A DNA stretch of 41,732 nucleotides from Irineochytrium annulatum. Taxonomy: Eukaryota; Chytridiomycota; Chytridiomycetes; Chytridiales; Chytridiaceae. Below, piece by piece: positions 23,122-33,678 of the stretch. The notes beneath the pieces are model-generated. The model saw only the letters and a list, made by a program, of their open reading frames with translations. It did no database searches and was not told where the DNA came from. The position numbers and the translations under genes are program-made. The stretch spans positions 1 through 41,732 of the forward strand of contig JADGJL010000109.1 in NCBI GenBank assembly GCA_027600665.1, written 5' to 3'. The stretch's first letter is position 1. Each line of letters starts with the position of its first letter.

Positions 23122-24228
23122 TAGCAAGCTTGCACTTGTTTTGATTGCGTAGATATACCACAATTCTCTTTTTTAATCCTTTTTGCGCTCTGTGTTTAGC
23201 GTGCATTAATAGTAACACGAAGATGGCGTATATTGTTAGCCTTCGCAAGAATTGTGTTCATGTATGGTCTTACTCGATATCGGACACGCCAACGATGAAA
23301 TTGGAGACAAACGGTCATCGTCACCAACTGCTATGGATAGTCGAGGGAAGGGACGGCGGGATAGACGACGGCTCACTGCGGCCACAAGCAGCGAATGAGA
23401 ACGAGGAGGAGGACTCGCAGCGGTCTTCGCTTCCCAGTTGAAGCCCCATCTGCGGAACAATAACAACAACGGCACGCCGGAGAATGAAGACGACGAGGAG
23501 GACGGGACGGCGGCGAGGCGATGTGCGCCGGTTTGATGAATTATGACGGAAACGAGGACGGAGCTGGGGACGACGTGTGTTGGGATGATGCCGAATGCTG
23601 GTAGACCGATCAAGAAAAAGCGGAAGACGAAAAAGAGATCGAGAGGAGAAGAGAGGGGGCTGGGGAAGTGCTGCTTGATGGAGGATTACTGTCCGGAGGT
23701 GAGGACTCAACCAGAAGCCGGCTTTGAGTGGGATCGAGATGATGGCGCTGATACTTGTTACCCGCCGCTGTGACGAAGTACCGTTTGGCGCGAGGTAGCA
23801 ATCGAGTGCGACGACATTCGAGTGTGAGCTTCTGACTCAGTTTTCAATTAAACATGGATGGAAGTTACGATAGCATACTAGTTGTGATTTTTGTTAAAAT
23901 GAGACGGCTTTTGTAGCGCTGGCGGAACCCAAATTCATTATTCACTGCAGACAATCCCGCAGTGCAAAGATCTGGCCATAGGCACAACAATCGAAGGATA
24001 AGATAAACAACCAATGTATGTAACCTTCGCATCTTACGTTGCTGATGTCTAGCTCATACGGTTTGTAACTGGCGACGGCTTATCCGGCGTTCCTGCCGAG
24101 CACGGGGTGAACGTGAAGAAGCTAGAATATTATAGCCGGCAGTATCTCTCTCGGCCTTGCTAACTGAGAGCTTCGTGAATTAAAAAAAAGATGGAGCATA
24201 TTCATTCGAAGTTCAAGTGATTGACAAG
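23122..24228. other. Intergenic, no confident gene
   Basis: 1.1 kb between FEN1 and the phospholipase. Plus-strand frames at 23223-23441 and 23543-23773 encode acidic and Lys/Arg-rich low-complexity peptides (for example KKKRKTKKRSR) and are broken by stops in neighbouring frames. They may be a decayed or fast-evolving gene, but nothing links them to a family. Confidence 0.5.
24191..24220 (+). promoter_or_regulatory. Upstream ORF (9 codons) before phospholipase start
   Basis: ATG-GAG-CAT to TGA encodes MEHIHSKFK and stops 8 nt before the main ATG at 24229. If the transcript starts upstream, it could dampen translation or allow reinitiation. Inference from position only. Confidence 0.35.
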
Positions 24229-26538
24229 ATGCAGCAACCACCCGAAATGCCTCCTCCACAGTGCATCCGGTCGTTCTCATCATGGCCGATCATGCCGACG
24301 GTGCCCCGGGTGCTCGCGTCCTTATTCAACCGCCATCTCACCGACCCAAGAGCTGCGAGCGCTGGCGCGGATTTGACGAGCTCTGCTACCTGGCGGCGGC
24401 TAGCGAAGTGGCACCTCCACCGACAAGAAGCGGCACCGGTTAATCCTCAAGGCGTCAGCGGGGGCGCTGATGGACCAAGTGGCGGCGGGGTCGCAGGTGG
24501 TGGAGAAAGCGGGGCGGGTGGACCCTCCGGTGACGACGATAAGGAAAGACTTATTAAGCTCATGGACCGCGCGAAGAGGGCGATTGCCAACTCCCTAGGC
24601 AACCGTCTTCCGAATCTGGACCTGCAGGCACTCCTTCAGTCAATCCCTACGCGTCTCGGTAGGCCTGACCTGGCCGCAATTCTGAAGGAGGCGGCCGCCA
24701 AGGTGCCCTCACCGGCAGAGGTTCGAGCCTTAGCGGCGAAATATCTGACGGCAGACGAGCTCGTTGCGCTAACGCGGCGCGTGATCGCGGAGGCCTTAAA
24801 CGAGGCGGTGGATGTGATTGTGGAGGGCGCCGCGATACGGAAGATACGGGACCGGATGATGGACAACTCGGCTCATCCAGAGTTAGCAAGGGAAGCAAGA
24901 GTGCGGGTTGGGACTGACCTCTGCGAGCAGGAGCGCGAATATGTGGCACAGCGCAGGGTGGTGGTCGCGAGGGCTTTGACTGAGTTCCTGGGTGAGGAGG
25001 TGGATCCGAGGGACGCGCCCATTATTGGCATTGCGGGGAGTGGTGGCGGATGCAGAGCGATGGTGTCATGCTTAGGGAGCGTTCGGGAGCTTGAGAAGTT
25101 GGGCTTGTTGAATGCATGCACTTATATGGCTGGAGTTTCGGTGAGTTTTATGCTTAAAACGGTTGTTGAACGTGCGACATGTTGAACTAACCGCTGTGGA
25201 ACTCAGGGTTCGACGTGGGCGATGGCACAAATTTATGGAGTGGGAAAGGGGACGGAGCCGGCATTAAAGCATTCGAAATGGGCGCTGTCGAGCAATTTGA
25301 TGAATCCTTTGGACTTCCTTGAGTCGATCTCGGGTGCAGGCCCCGCTTCGGAATCTGTTCTGACCGCGGCGGTACATCGATATTATTCGCCCCCTCGACC
25401 CCGATCCATTACAAGTGTTGACTTATTCGGTGTCCTCCTTACGTCCAAGTTTCTGATTCCAGAAGAGGCTTTAAAGGGGCCATTTCCGACCGCAAAGAAC
25501 CAGGTCAAAGCTGAAGCGGTGAACCATTTGGTCGGCGCATCGAAGTTGTCGGCGCAAGATGAAGTCGTGAGAAGTCAGAAGCTGCCATTTCCTATCTACT
25601 CATCGGTGACGCGGGTTGTGGACGAAACTTCGAGAGAGCGCGGCGATCTGTATCAGTGGCTCGAGTTTACTCCGTACGAAGTCGGCATGACCTCCGTCGC
25701 GGACCCAGGTGCGGGCTTCTGGTGTCCAACCTGGTCGTTTGGCCGCGTGTTTTCGAAAGGTGTGTCGCCGGCCCTTACGGAAGGCGCGAAGGCGGACTTC
25801 GGTACGGTGCCCGAGACGCATTTAGGCATCTACCTCGGGGTCTGGGGGTCAGCCTTCACGGCCGACTTCGCGAGGATCATCGAGGAGATCTCGGACGTCG
25901 TTCCGGCCGAAACAGGACGGAGGCTCGAGAATCTGTTGAAGTCCCGTCTTTCACAACATCCGATCACACCGACGGCCTTCCCGAACCCCATGTACGGGCT
26001 GGAGGGGAACGACCCTATCCTTTCCCGCGAAAATATCCCGGTTATGGACGCCGGTATGGACAACTCGATACCGTTTGCACCATTGCTGAGGGAGGAGCGC
26101 GAGGTCGATGTCGTGCTCGTGTTCGACGCCAGTAGCAGAATTGGAAGTCACCCTTTCATTCGTCGAGGCGAAGAGTTTGCAATCAGAAGGGGGCTCGATC
26201 TGACCGTACCGCACGGAGCAACGCGGTCGGTCATCGTCAAAAAGGATAGTGTGGGCGACCCAGACGTTTATAAGGGACCCCGAGCAGTGGTGTACATGCC
26301 CCTTGTGAAGGGGAAGCTGGAAAGTGGGGAGGAGATGGATCCTCATTCGGAGAAGTTTGCAGTGACGCACAATTTTTTTTGGAAGAGAGAGGAGGTCGAG
26401 AAGGTTGCTGAACTTGCTGGTTCGTCGGTTAGAAGGCAATGTGATAATGACGACTTCAAAAAGTTGCTTTTGGAGATCATTAGGGGCCGCAGGGAGCGGA
26501 GGTTGACTGAAGACACTACTGTAGCCTTGTCATTGTAA
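24229..26538 (+). CDS. Cytosolic phospholipase A2-type lipase, no C2 domain
   Basis: Ser/Asp-dyad acyl hydrolase of the cPLA2/lysophospholipase B fold, acting on glycerophospholipids. Two exons (24229-25140, 25207-26538) give 747 residues. I chose the first ATG after an in-frame stop at 24181. The oxyanion loop is IAGSGGGCRAMVSCLGS near residue 270. The nucleophile elbow GVSGS is formed exactly across the 66-nt intron, and the catalytic Asp is in MDAGMDNSIPFAPLLR. The supporting block AFPNPMYGLEGNDP precedes it. The first 70 residues contain an Arg-rich stretch (TWRRLAKWHLHR) and could be a targeting leader; a Gly-rich linker and a helical region follow. The calcium-binding C2 domain of animal cPLA2-alpha is absent, and I see no secretion signal, so it is probably intracellular. 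Confidence 0.9.
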
Positions 26539-26640
26539 GGATTGAAGTTAACGTATATCATTGCATTCGTTAAATACACATATTGCATGCCTTATTACTA
26601 CTTATGTAAAATGCCGATTGGATACGTATGAACAGCTCTC

Positions 26641-27894
26641 TTAATCGTGCCGCATGGGCATGGGACTATCGCGCCGCTCAGGACTACCATGCCGCGTTGG
26701 GCTTCCACGATATTTTATGCTACCTCGAAGAAATATGAAATGCTCGCCAAGAACTCGTATTCCTTTCCACGAAATGAGCGGGCTATTGTGCGGCTGAAAT
26801 GAGTGAGTGGCAAGAGGGAAAAGCGTTGGCCGGTCGCGTCCTCCTGTGGCAATCTATACTCTGCCTTTATACAAGAGCTTTTAAAAGTTAAAACCTACCC
26901 TCCCTACAAATTGGCCAGTCTGCGTCAAACGAATCTCATCTAGTAGGCAGTTGTTGATAAGGTTGTTGATGATGATGCCGCCCGCGGAAATCTCGAGACG
27001 CTTTACCCCTAATGTCGTCGACACCCATTCTATCACTTCAAACAAGTCGAGCCGCCCGTCCTCGCCGCGCTCGAAAGAGACGAAGGTGACCGTCCCGTTT
27101 GCTAATTCCACCGCCTCTCCCGGCTTCCAACTCCGCATCACCGACGTGTTCATGCAAGACGGGTCCTCCCGCGACTTCAGAAACCGAGACACGCCGACTG
27201 AAAAAACGCGTTTGAGCCAATTCAGGAGCATTCGAGCAGGGATATGTACCCTCTATCGCCTCCTTGGTAGTCAACACCACAACTTGAAGCTCCGTACACC
27301 GGAAGATAGGCCGCGTGAAGTCCATATCGCACGTTTCTGTCAGGATAAGGTTGATCGGGTTCTTCGGCAGGCCCAAAATCTTTGTACGGTACTCAAGGAT
27401 GTCCGGAAATCTGCCGGCCCTTCCGTCAGCGTCGTACGCCGGCGCGGAGAACGAACTTAACGGTGCACATCGCTTCGGGTTCCTCCCGCACAATCTGGCC
27501 GGTGATAAGGGCCGCATCCGCTACGGCCCAGCCCATGTTCAGCAACCGAAAGTCCGCCAGGCTGAGATGACCAACGCCGTCAACGCTCTTCAGAGCAAGA
27601 TCGCTGTTTCGCTTCGTGTTACTGATTTGAGCTTTTACAACAGTGAAGTTAAAGCCATACCTCACGGTCGAGGATAGTTCCATAAAATGAAGCACTTGAT
27701 CAGTAGAAATAATGCTGTTGGAGGTAATCCAGGTTCCTGGAAACTGGGGAAATTCTTTGTAAGCTTGCCTCCGGAACACAGCGCCCTACGCGTCGGGTCG
27801 ACTCAAAAGTCGACAAGTCCGCTGGGGGCCCGTAGAATTCAACGAGCTCGTCTAACGGCACGTTTGCGTCGGTGAACTCTGCCAACCTCCTCAT
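26641..27894 (-). CDS. RibD C-terminal-type (dihydrofolate reductase-fold) reductase
   Basis: NAD(P)H-dependent reductase resembling the C-terminal domain of RibD and fungal Rib7 (riboflavin pathway pyrimidine reductase). The gene is split by tiny introns; the first (27744-27789) is 46 nt. Key blocks: PGTWITSNSIISTDQVLHF (the strand and substrate loop usually written VSSLDG), LLNMGWAVADAALITGQIV (usually RxxADAxLVGxGT), NPINLILTETCDMDF, LQVVVLTTKEAIE, VKRLEISAGGIIINNLI and NCLLDEIRLTQTGQFVG. I infer one more exon giving GEHFIFLRGSIKYRG and a stop at 26641; without it the protein would lack its last strand. The usual EGG motif reads AGG here. Enzyme fold fairly sure, substrate uncertain; the third intron junction is unsure. 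Convergent with the phospholipase gene. Confidence 0.7.
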
Positions 27895-28316
27895 TGTGAT
27901 GCTGAATGGAAGTCCAACAACTTTGACTTTAAAATCAAAACAAAAACAACTTGGACTGTCGCCTGCACTTTCTGTTTTATGCACGTCCTTTTTATCCTTC
28001 CGATCTGCCAGTATTGCTGTGCTCAACTCATCCTCAACCCCTTTGAACGAACAGAACAAACTAAGCCACAATCAATGACGTAAATGACCTCCTGCCGAAC
28101 CCAACCCAGCGGGCCCATTACATCATAACGAGACAAAACGAGGAAAGAGTGATATCAAACTACTTCGCACTCGCAGAACTTCATGGAAGACGCGAAGGGC
28201 GGGCTTGTAAAAGGGATACGAGAATGTGAGGTATTCGCATGAGCATGAAAGAGGAGAAATAACAATCGATAAAGGTGGGGGATATTCGAACAACAGAAGA
28301 AGGAGATGACACCCGT
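27895..28316. other. Intergenic, reductase promoter and Argonaute 3' UTR
   Basis: 422 bp. The reductase frame stays open upstream of its first ATG to about 28071, but no other ATG is available in it. I see nothing else. Confidence 0.65.
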
Positions 28317-31300
28317 CTAGGTGAAGTACATCTTGTTCTTCATCCCCACGGTGACCTCTGAGAATTGCTCCGCAGTGGCCGACCCAATGCCGCCACTCAT
28401 CGAGATTGTGTCGGAGCCGTTAACACCGCCGACGCGGTAGCAACGGGCGCGGGCGGCGACCAAGTGAGCGTAGTAAGCGGGAGGAACAATCGACACAGAG
28501 CGAGATCTATAAAAATGATCATTAGACCGGTGTCACGGCAACAGCAAAGTGTCTCCACTTACGCTCGGGCGTACAAGTAGCACATCTTATACGTAATCTC
28601 CTGAAGACTATCGGCCGTGAAGTTGTTCTCGTCATATAAGACGTGGTAGTGAGCGGAACGCGAAGTGCCCTGTAGACCTTGGTGCGAGTTTAAATAAAAG
28701 TCGAACTCAAACGGGTGCGTGATTCCTGTACATCTTGTCAGCATCGAAACTCAAAGAAGAAGTAAGTTTGGCATAGATTTAAACATACCGGAATCCACGA
28801 CAGTCCCGGCAAGCACATTCCCCTTCTTGTCAGCATCCCGCCCGTCTTTAGCGAAGAACCTAGCGCCGTGCCGCTTGTTGACGACCAGGAACGTCAACTT
28901 AATATCGTTCGCCCCCAAATCGCGGAAGGCCTTCTTGAGTGATTGAACCTCCTGCAAAGCGACCTCACCAAATTGTCCCTCCGAGACACCGTCTCGGAAG
29001 AAGAGCACGCGCTGAGGGAAGCGGTTGTTCGCGCGAGCCCGGAAAAGGTTCATCAGCTCGATCGAAACATCGCCGAGCGACTTGATGATCTCCGTGCGCG
29101 GGGGCTGGACACGGATGGCGGCACGGTACTCGCAAAAGCTATGGAGAAAAAAAAAAAAACCGAGTCAGGAATTTGCAGCCGCGATAAGGAAGCCGAAGAA
29201 AGCATACCGAGAATCCAGCGAAGCAACGACGGCGGCGATGGAAACACCTCCATCTGCTCCGGGCGGCGGGTGCGTAACGTCAGCCCCCATGATCATCGTT
29301 GGAATGGGCTGACCGAGAACGCTGAGATGCTTCGACGGCTCGACGACGCAGTTTACTCCGCCCAACTTCGCGTTAATCTTCAACGCCAAATTCACAGCAA
29401 CACCAGGCTTCGTGTTGAAGCAGTGCTTGGCGAGGAAGCACTGCGTCATGATGTTGAGCTTCGTCTCGGCGACGTGCTTGATCTCGTCGTACAGCGCCTA
29501 AAGCAGAGGGTCAAAAAAAAGGTAAAAAAAATTGAAGGAAAAAATGTAATAATATCGTACCCCGCCCTTGTCAAAGACGCAGAAGATCATCTGCGCGGTT
29601 GGCGGCAGGTTCGTGGCGCCAGGCGGCATAGCAGCCTTTACAGCCATGTGGTTAACCTCGGCCAAGGCGGCCTGGACTTCGCGCCGCTCTTGGTATAGCA
29701 CGATATCGTTATAGTCGCGTTTCTCAATCTGCATGCCCTTGTCGCGGCAGCCCTTGAATAGCGCATCGAGGAAGCCGCAAAGCTGGTCCCAGGTCGTGCG
29801 GGTCTGGCCGAAGACGCAAACGCCGTACGCCTTCAGCGAGGCGGGCCTATAGAACTGCTGCGGAACCTTAGAGAAGTCGAAAGCGCCGTTGAACGGGTTG
29901 ATATCGGGAGAACCGCGTTGGCTGGAGCCGGTCAGGACCGGGGCGGGAAGGATACGAGCGTCGACCTCCTTCATGTTCGGGTCGAGCTTCACACCCCAAG
30001 CGGCAAGAAGATCCACATTCTGCTTCTCATCGTGCATCGTGCTGCCGAAAAACCGTTAGAACGAATGGACGACAAGCAGCAACGATTGAGTGCAAACTAA
30101 CGATCGACCACGCTCGATCCTCTGACGACGCTCTGGAGGGGGCACGGCGGTAACCTTGATGATGTCGGCCGTTTGGGCCTCGCTCAGCTTCCCGATGTGG
30201 CGCTGGTTCGGGCGAATCATACAGAACTCCATGGGGATCATAATCTGACCATCCGTCCCGCAGCAAACCAATGGCAGCTGAGGGTATTGAACCCTCTTCC
30301 CAAGAACCTCCCCAAAGTACTTCGCCACCGACATCGATTTTGCCATCGAATCGACGGTGATCTCCGTGCGATCCGCGCCGAACTTGTGAAGCTTCTTCAC
30401 CTTGTACTTGCGCCGACCAGAGTCACGGTGAGTAATATCGATGGAGACGCGGCTCAGGAACTTTGACAGGCGCTGGAACTCGAGCGTCTGCGGGTTGTAC
30501 AGCTTCTGGGCGAGGCGTTGGTCGTTAATGACGTCGAGGATGCCTCTCCGCCCGAAAAAGCCGGCCACGACATCGAGCATCGGACCTAACATCACGCGTT
30601 GAGCATCTCATCCAACGGCGAAAACGAATTGCATAAAACCTACCCGTCTGATAGTAACACGACGTGGCGACGTCGAGGTTCACCAACAGCTGCTTGTAGG
30701 TGGGGCGAATCGACTGCTTCCAACCCTGATGGGCGGCGAGCCCTCCGGAAATGAAGGTCGGCGCGTGATCGTCGTAGAACGACCCTCCCGTGCGCTTGTT
30801 AATGGACATGAATAACATAGTCGGGCGGGACTTCAACAGGATATCAAGGATCTGGATCGCCTCGCGAGGGGCGTCGTTATCCCCCTTCCCCTCAATGAAG
30901 CGGTGGAGTTTCTCCATGTTCACCGTCGCGACAAGACGAACGGTTACGGTGAAAGACTGCTCCCTAATGAACCCGACCGGTTAAAAATAACGCAACAAGA
31001 GTAAGATATAAACAAACCTCTTCTGCTCCGACGGATCCTCTTCGGGGAGCACGATTTTGAGGGCCTGAACCCCATCGTCCTTAAAGACAATCTTCTTCGG
31101 CGTATAGAAATTTTTCCTCCCATCATACACGCCCAACTTCGCCGGGTTTGAACCATTGGTACTCTTCCACACCTCCATAATCCTCCTGTTCACCGGGGGA
31201 AGAGTCTCTGGTTTGATATCGACATCTATGACAAAAAAANNNNNNNNNNTCCCCCTTTTTTTCCTTCCCCACCCCCAAAATCCCCCTTTTTCCCGGGGTC

Positions 31301-32003
31301 ACTTTTTTTTGTTTTTTTTTCTCGTTTTTTTAAAAAAAAAAAAAAAAAAAAAAGAGAACGAGTTCAGCAATCTAACTTCGTATCGTCACAACGTAACGGA
31401 AATCCGAACAAATAACGCACCGTAGTGGTAACAATCCGAGCCCGGGATCGTCATGCCGTAGAAGTTGGTAAGCAACTTAATCGGCTTCCCAAGCTTCCCA
31501 CGTTGAGGACGAGCGGGACGGACACGATCAAACATCACGAGGCTCTGGTCGAGCTCGAACGCCACCTCATCCACCGTGGGTGCCGGGGGGCGGGCCGGAG
31601 CCGGCGCCGAGGCCTCAGCCTGCTGGCGGGGCGCGGGCGCCTCGGGCTGCTGTTCGACCGACTGCGGGGCCGCGGGCCTCTGAGCGGGCTGGCCGAGGCC
31701 GGGAAAATCCTGCGTCGACGGGGGCCTCTGCGGGCGTGGAGCACCCATGGCCGGGAAGTCACTCGCCGACGGAGGGCGGTTCCCGCCACCTCCACGGCCT
31801 TGACCTCCACCACCACCGCCGCGAGGGGGGCCCTGACCACCACCACCGCTGTACGGGCGCGGACCGTCGCCGCCGCCCTGACCTCCACCACGTCCACCGC
31901 CGCCACCACCACCACGACCGCCACCGCGACCGACGTCACCCCCACCCCTGCTGTTCCCGCCGCCACCACCGCGGCCACGACCTCGTCCACGTTGATCAGA
32001 CAT
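28317..32003 (-). CDS. AGO: Argonaute protein, slicer residues present
   Basis: Small-RNA-guided effector of RNA silencing. The start ATG at 32003 begins an RGG/Gly-rich tail of about 80 residues ([17 protein letters not shown]), then a Pro/Ala/Gln linker. The fold follows: N domain ([20 protein letters not shown]), linker 1 ([20 protein letters not shown]), PAZ ([11 protein letters not shown]), MID ([10 protein letters not shown]) and PIWI. The catalytic tetrad is visible: Asp in [11 protein letters not shown] (29279-29281), Asp in [11 protein letters not shown] (28991-28993) and His in [10 protein letters not shown] (28464-28466), with a Glu-finger candidate in [10 protein letters not shown]. 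It ends KNKMYFT. The first intron (31226-31420) contains an assembly gap and noisy homopolymers but joins cleanly. Expected to be a functional slicer. No Dicer or RdRP is nearby. Confidence 0.96.
31240..31249. other. Assembly gap (10 N) in Argonaute intron 1
   Basis: Ten N bases flanked by homopolymer-rich, probably error-prone sequence (31250-31355). It falls inside an intron, so the coding sequence is not affected; intron length is unknown. Confidence 0.97.
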
Positions 32004-33678
32004 GAGGTACGCTTGGTCGAGAAAGCCCGCGTGGCCTTTTGAGATTCTGAGTAGGTGAACGAGAGATAAAGGAGACTCGCAGGTCAGTAAAGAATCAAGT
32101 CTCGCGAGTGAAGGTTGACACGAAATAAATGTCCAGGCACAAAACAGGTGGGGTGGATGGAAACGAGAGAGCTTCATCACGCCGCAAGAAGGCCCCACAA
32201 CTCCTCCACGAAGTCCCAGGACGCAACGAAAAATCCGAGCGCCACAAGACATGGAAGACCGACGCCGACTGTATGTTCCGAGCGATATGATGGTGGGAGT
32301 CGGCATGCTGGCGTATTGGAAGCAAAACGCCACGAATGGACAGGGAGCGTCGCATCGCCGGCCAACGCCGCCACCTCAAGAAACTACTCCAACACTGCCC
32401 GGGACCGGCGCCAGTGCGACCGCGGGCGATCGGGCACCTCAGGGATTGAGGATGTCGAGCGAGGCGGGCTCACCTTTGGCGCTGTTGGCAAAAAATTCAA
32501 TACAGACCCTTCGGTTCGACAGCAGAAACCATTTTGCTCCTTCAATGAAACTCGAAGGCGTTGTTGTGAGTGATGCGACATCGCTCATTCTTAGCTGGTT
32601 TTGTGTAGCAGACGGAGAGCAGGTGGTAGAGGCGATCGGGAGCAGCGGAGATGTTGGTGATCAACGTATGTTGGGTTGCAAGCTGGATTCGCAGTGGAAC
32701 AGTGGAGGGGAGGCGTCTGGGTACCGATATCCCATGGCGAAGCTGGCATCAGTGTAGTCGTGGGGGATGTAGTTGTCGTGGGGAGCTTTGCACCTGAAGA
32801 GATTCATTGTCGGCCGGGGTGTCGAGCGAAATTTTGATTGCGGGGGAAGTTCAAGGCGGACGCGCGGTTGCTGAGCTCGGGATGGAGCAATTCGCGCTGT
32901 AGGCGCTCCCAGGTCGCTGTGGCCCAGGACTCGTCGTCGCCAACGTTGCTGGAGGCGAGCTGCGGAAGTAGCAAGCGAAGGAAGACTGTGATTTTGGACT
33001 TCGGTTGGTTTGCTCATAAAAGCGCATGGCCACGAACGGGGCGATTTCGGCGCGGATGGTGGCGGTATTCTTCACAATGCGATCCTGCTACCAATACATA
33101 ATATCGGTTGTAATTTAGAGCGTCTGTTAAGCCTTAAACGAGAGCGCCTTACTCTTTTTATTTATAATGTTAAGTGAGTGTGGACACTTTGAAGAAAGTA
33201 ATCTTGAAGTGACTTTAAGTATTTAAGTGCGCCAGATTATGATTTAACTTCACAGGACCGCAATTGATCGCTGCTCCGTTTTTTAGCTCTCTCCTTTGGA
33301 CGTGCCTTCCGAACTGAGAGTGGAAGCGGAGTTCGACACAGTTGACGCGATCACGTTTTGCGCGATCACACGCCAGCAAACCCTAGTAGCCCAAGTGCTC
33401 TGCTCTCCTTCCCTTCCGCACGGCCGCGCCCCCAGTCCTCCCGTCTGCGGTCGTCGTCGGCTCTCCTCCTTACTACCTACGCCGCACGCCGCTCGCGATC
33501 GACCTTCTTTCCAATCAAGATCCGGCCAGGGTCCACAACCTCCTCGACATCCGGTCCCGGATCCATTTGAGAGCGCATCAACGGGAGACATCCCCTCGCT
33601 GGGATCAAAGGTATGCTGTCGGTTGCCACGTGTGTTGTCCGTGAACTCACACCTGGCCATCCAGTCGACCTCGCTGCC
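32004..33678. other. Argonaute upstream region with unresolved minus-strand coding signal
   Basis: 1.7 kb between the divergent Argonaute and arrestin genes. On the minus strand several pieces read like protein but lie in different frames: NTATIRAEIAPFVAMRFYEQ (33010-33070), SWATATWERLQRELLHPELS (around 32900), LATQHTLITNISAAPDRLYH (around 32640) and IEGAKWFLLSNRRVCIEFFA (around 32500). A short spliced gene is likely, but I could not join them consistently, and no family is recognised. The DNA from 33110 to 33300 looks non-coding and AT-rich. The part just upstream of the arrestin start probably holds a 5' UTR with an intron (33611-33664). Confidence 0.4.

Noticed and set aside
28317..32003. 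Argonaute plus neighbours as a defence island
   Set aside because: Neighbours are a reductase, a lipase and an arrestin-like gene with no shared orientation or link to silencing; no Dicer or RdRP nearby.
31425..32042. Plus-strand frames rich in Thr/Ala/Arg
   Set aside because: Shadow of the GC-rich RGG tail of Argonaute.
33613..33678. Earlier ATG for the arrestin-fold protein
   Set aside because: Directly follows a consensus splice donor and would be removed by a 54-nt intron; kept only as an alternative.
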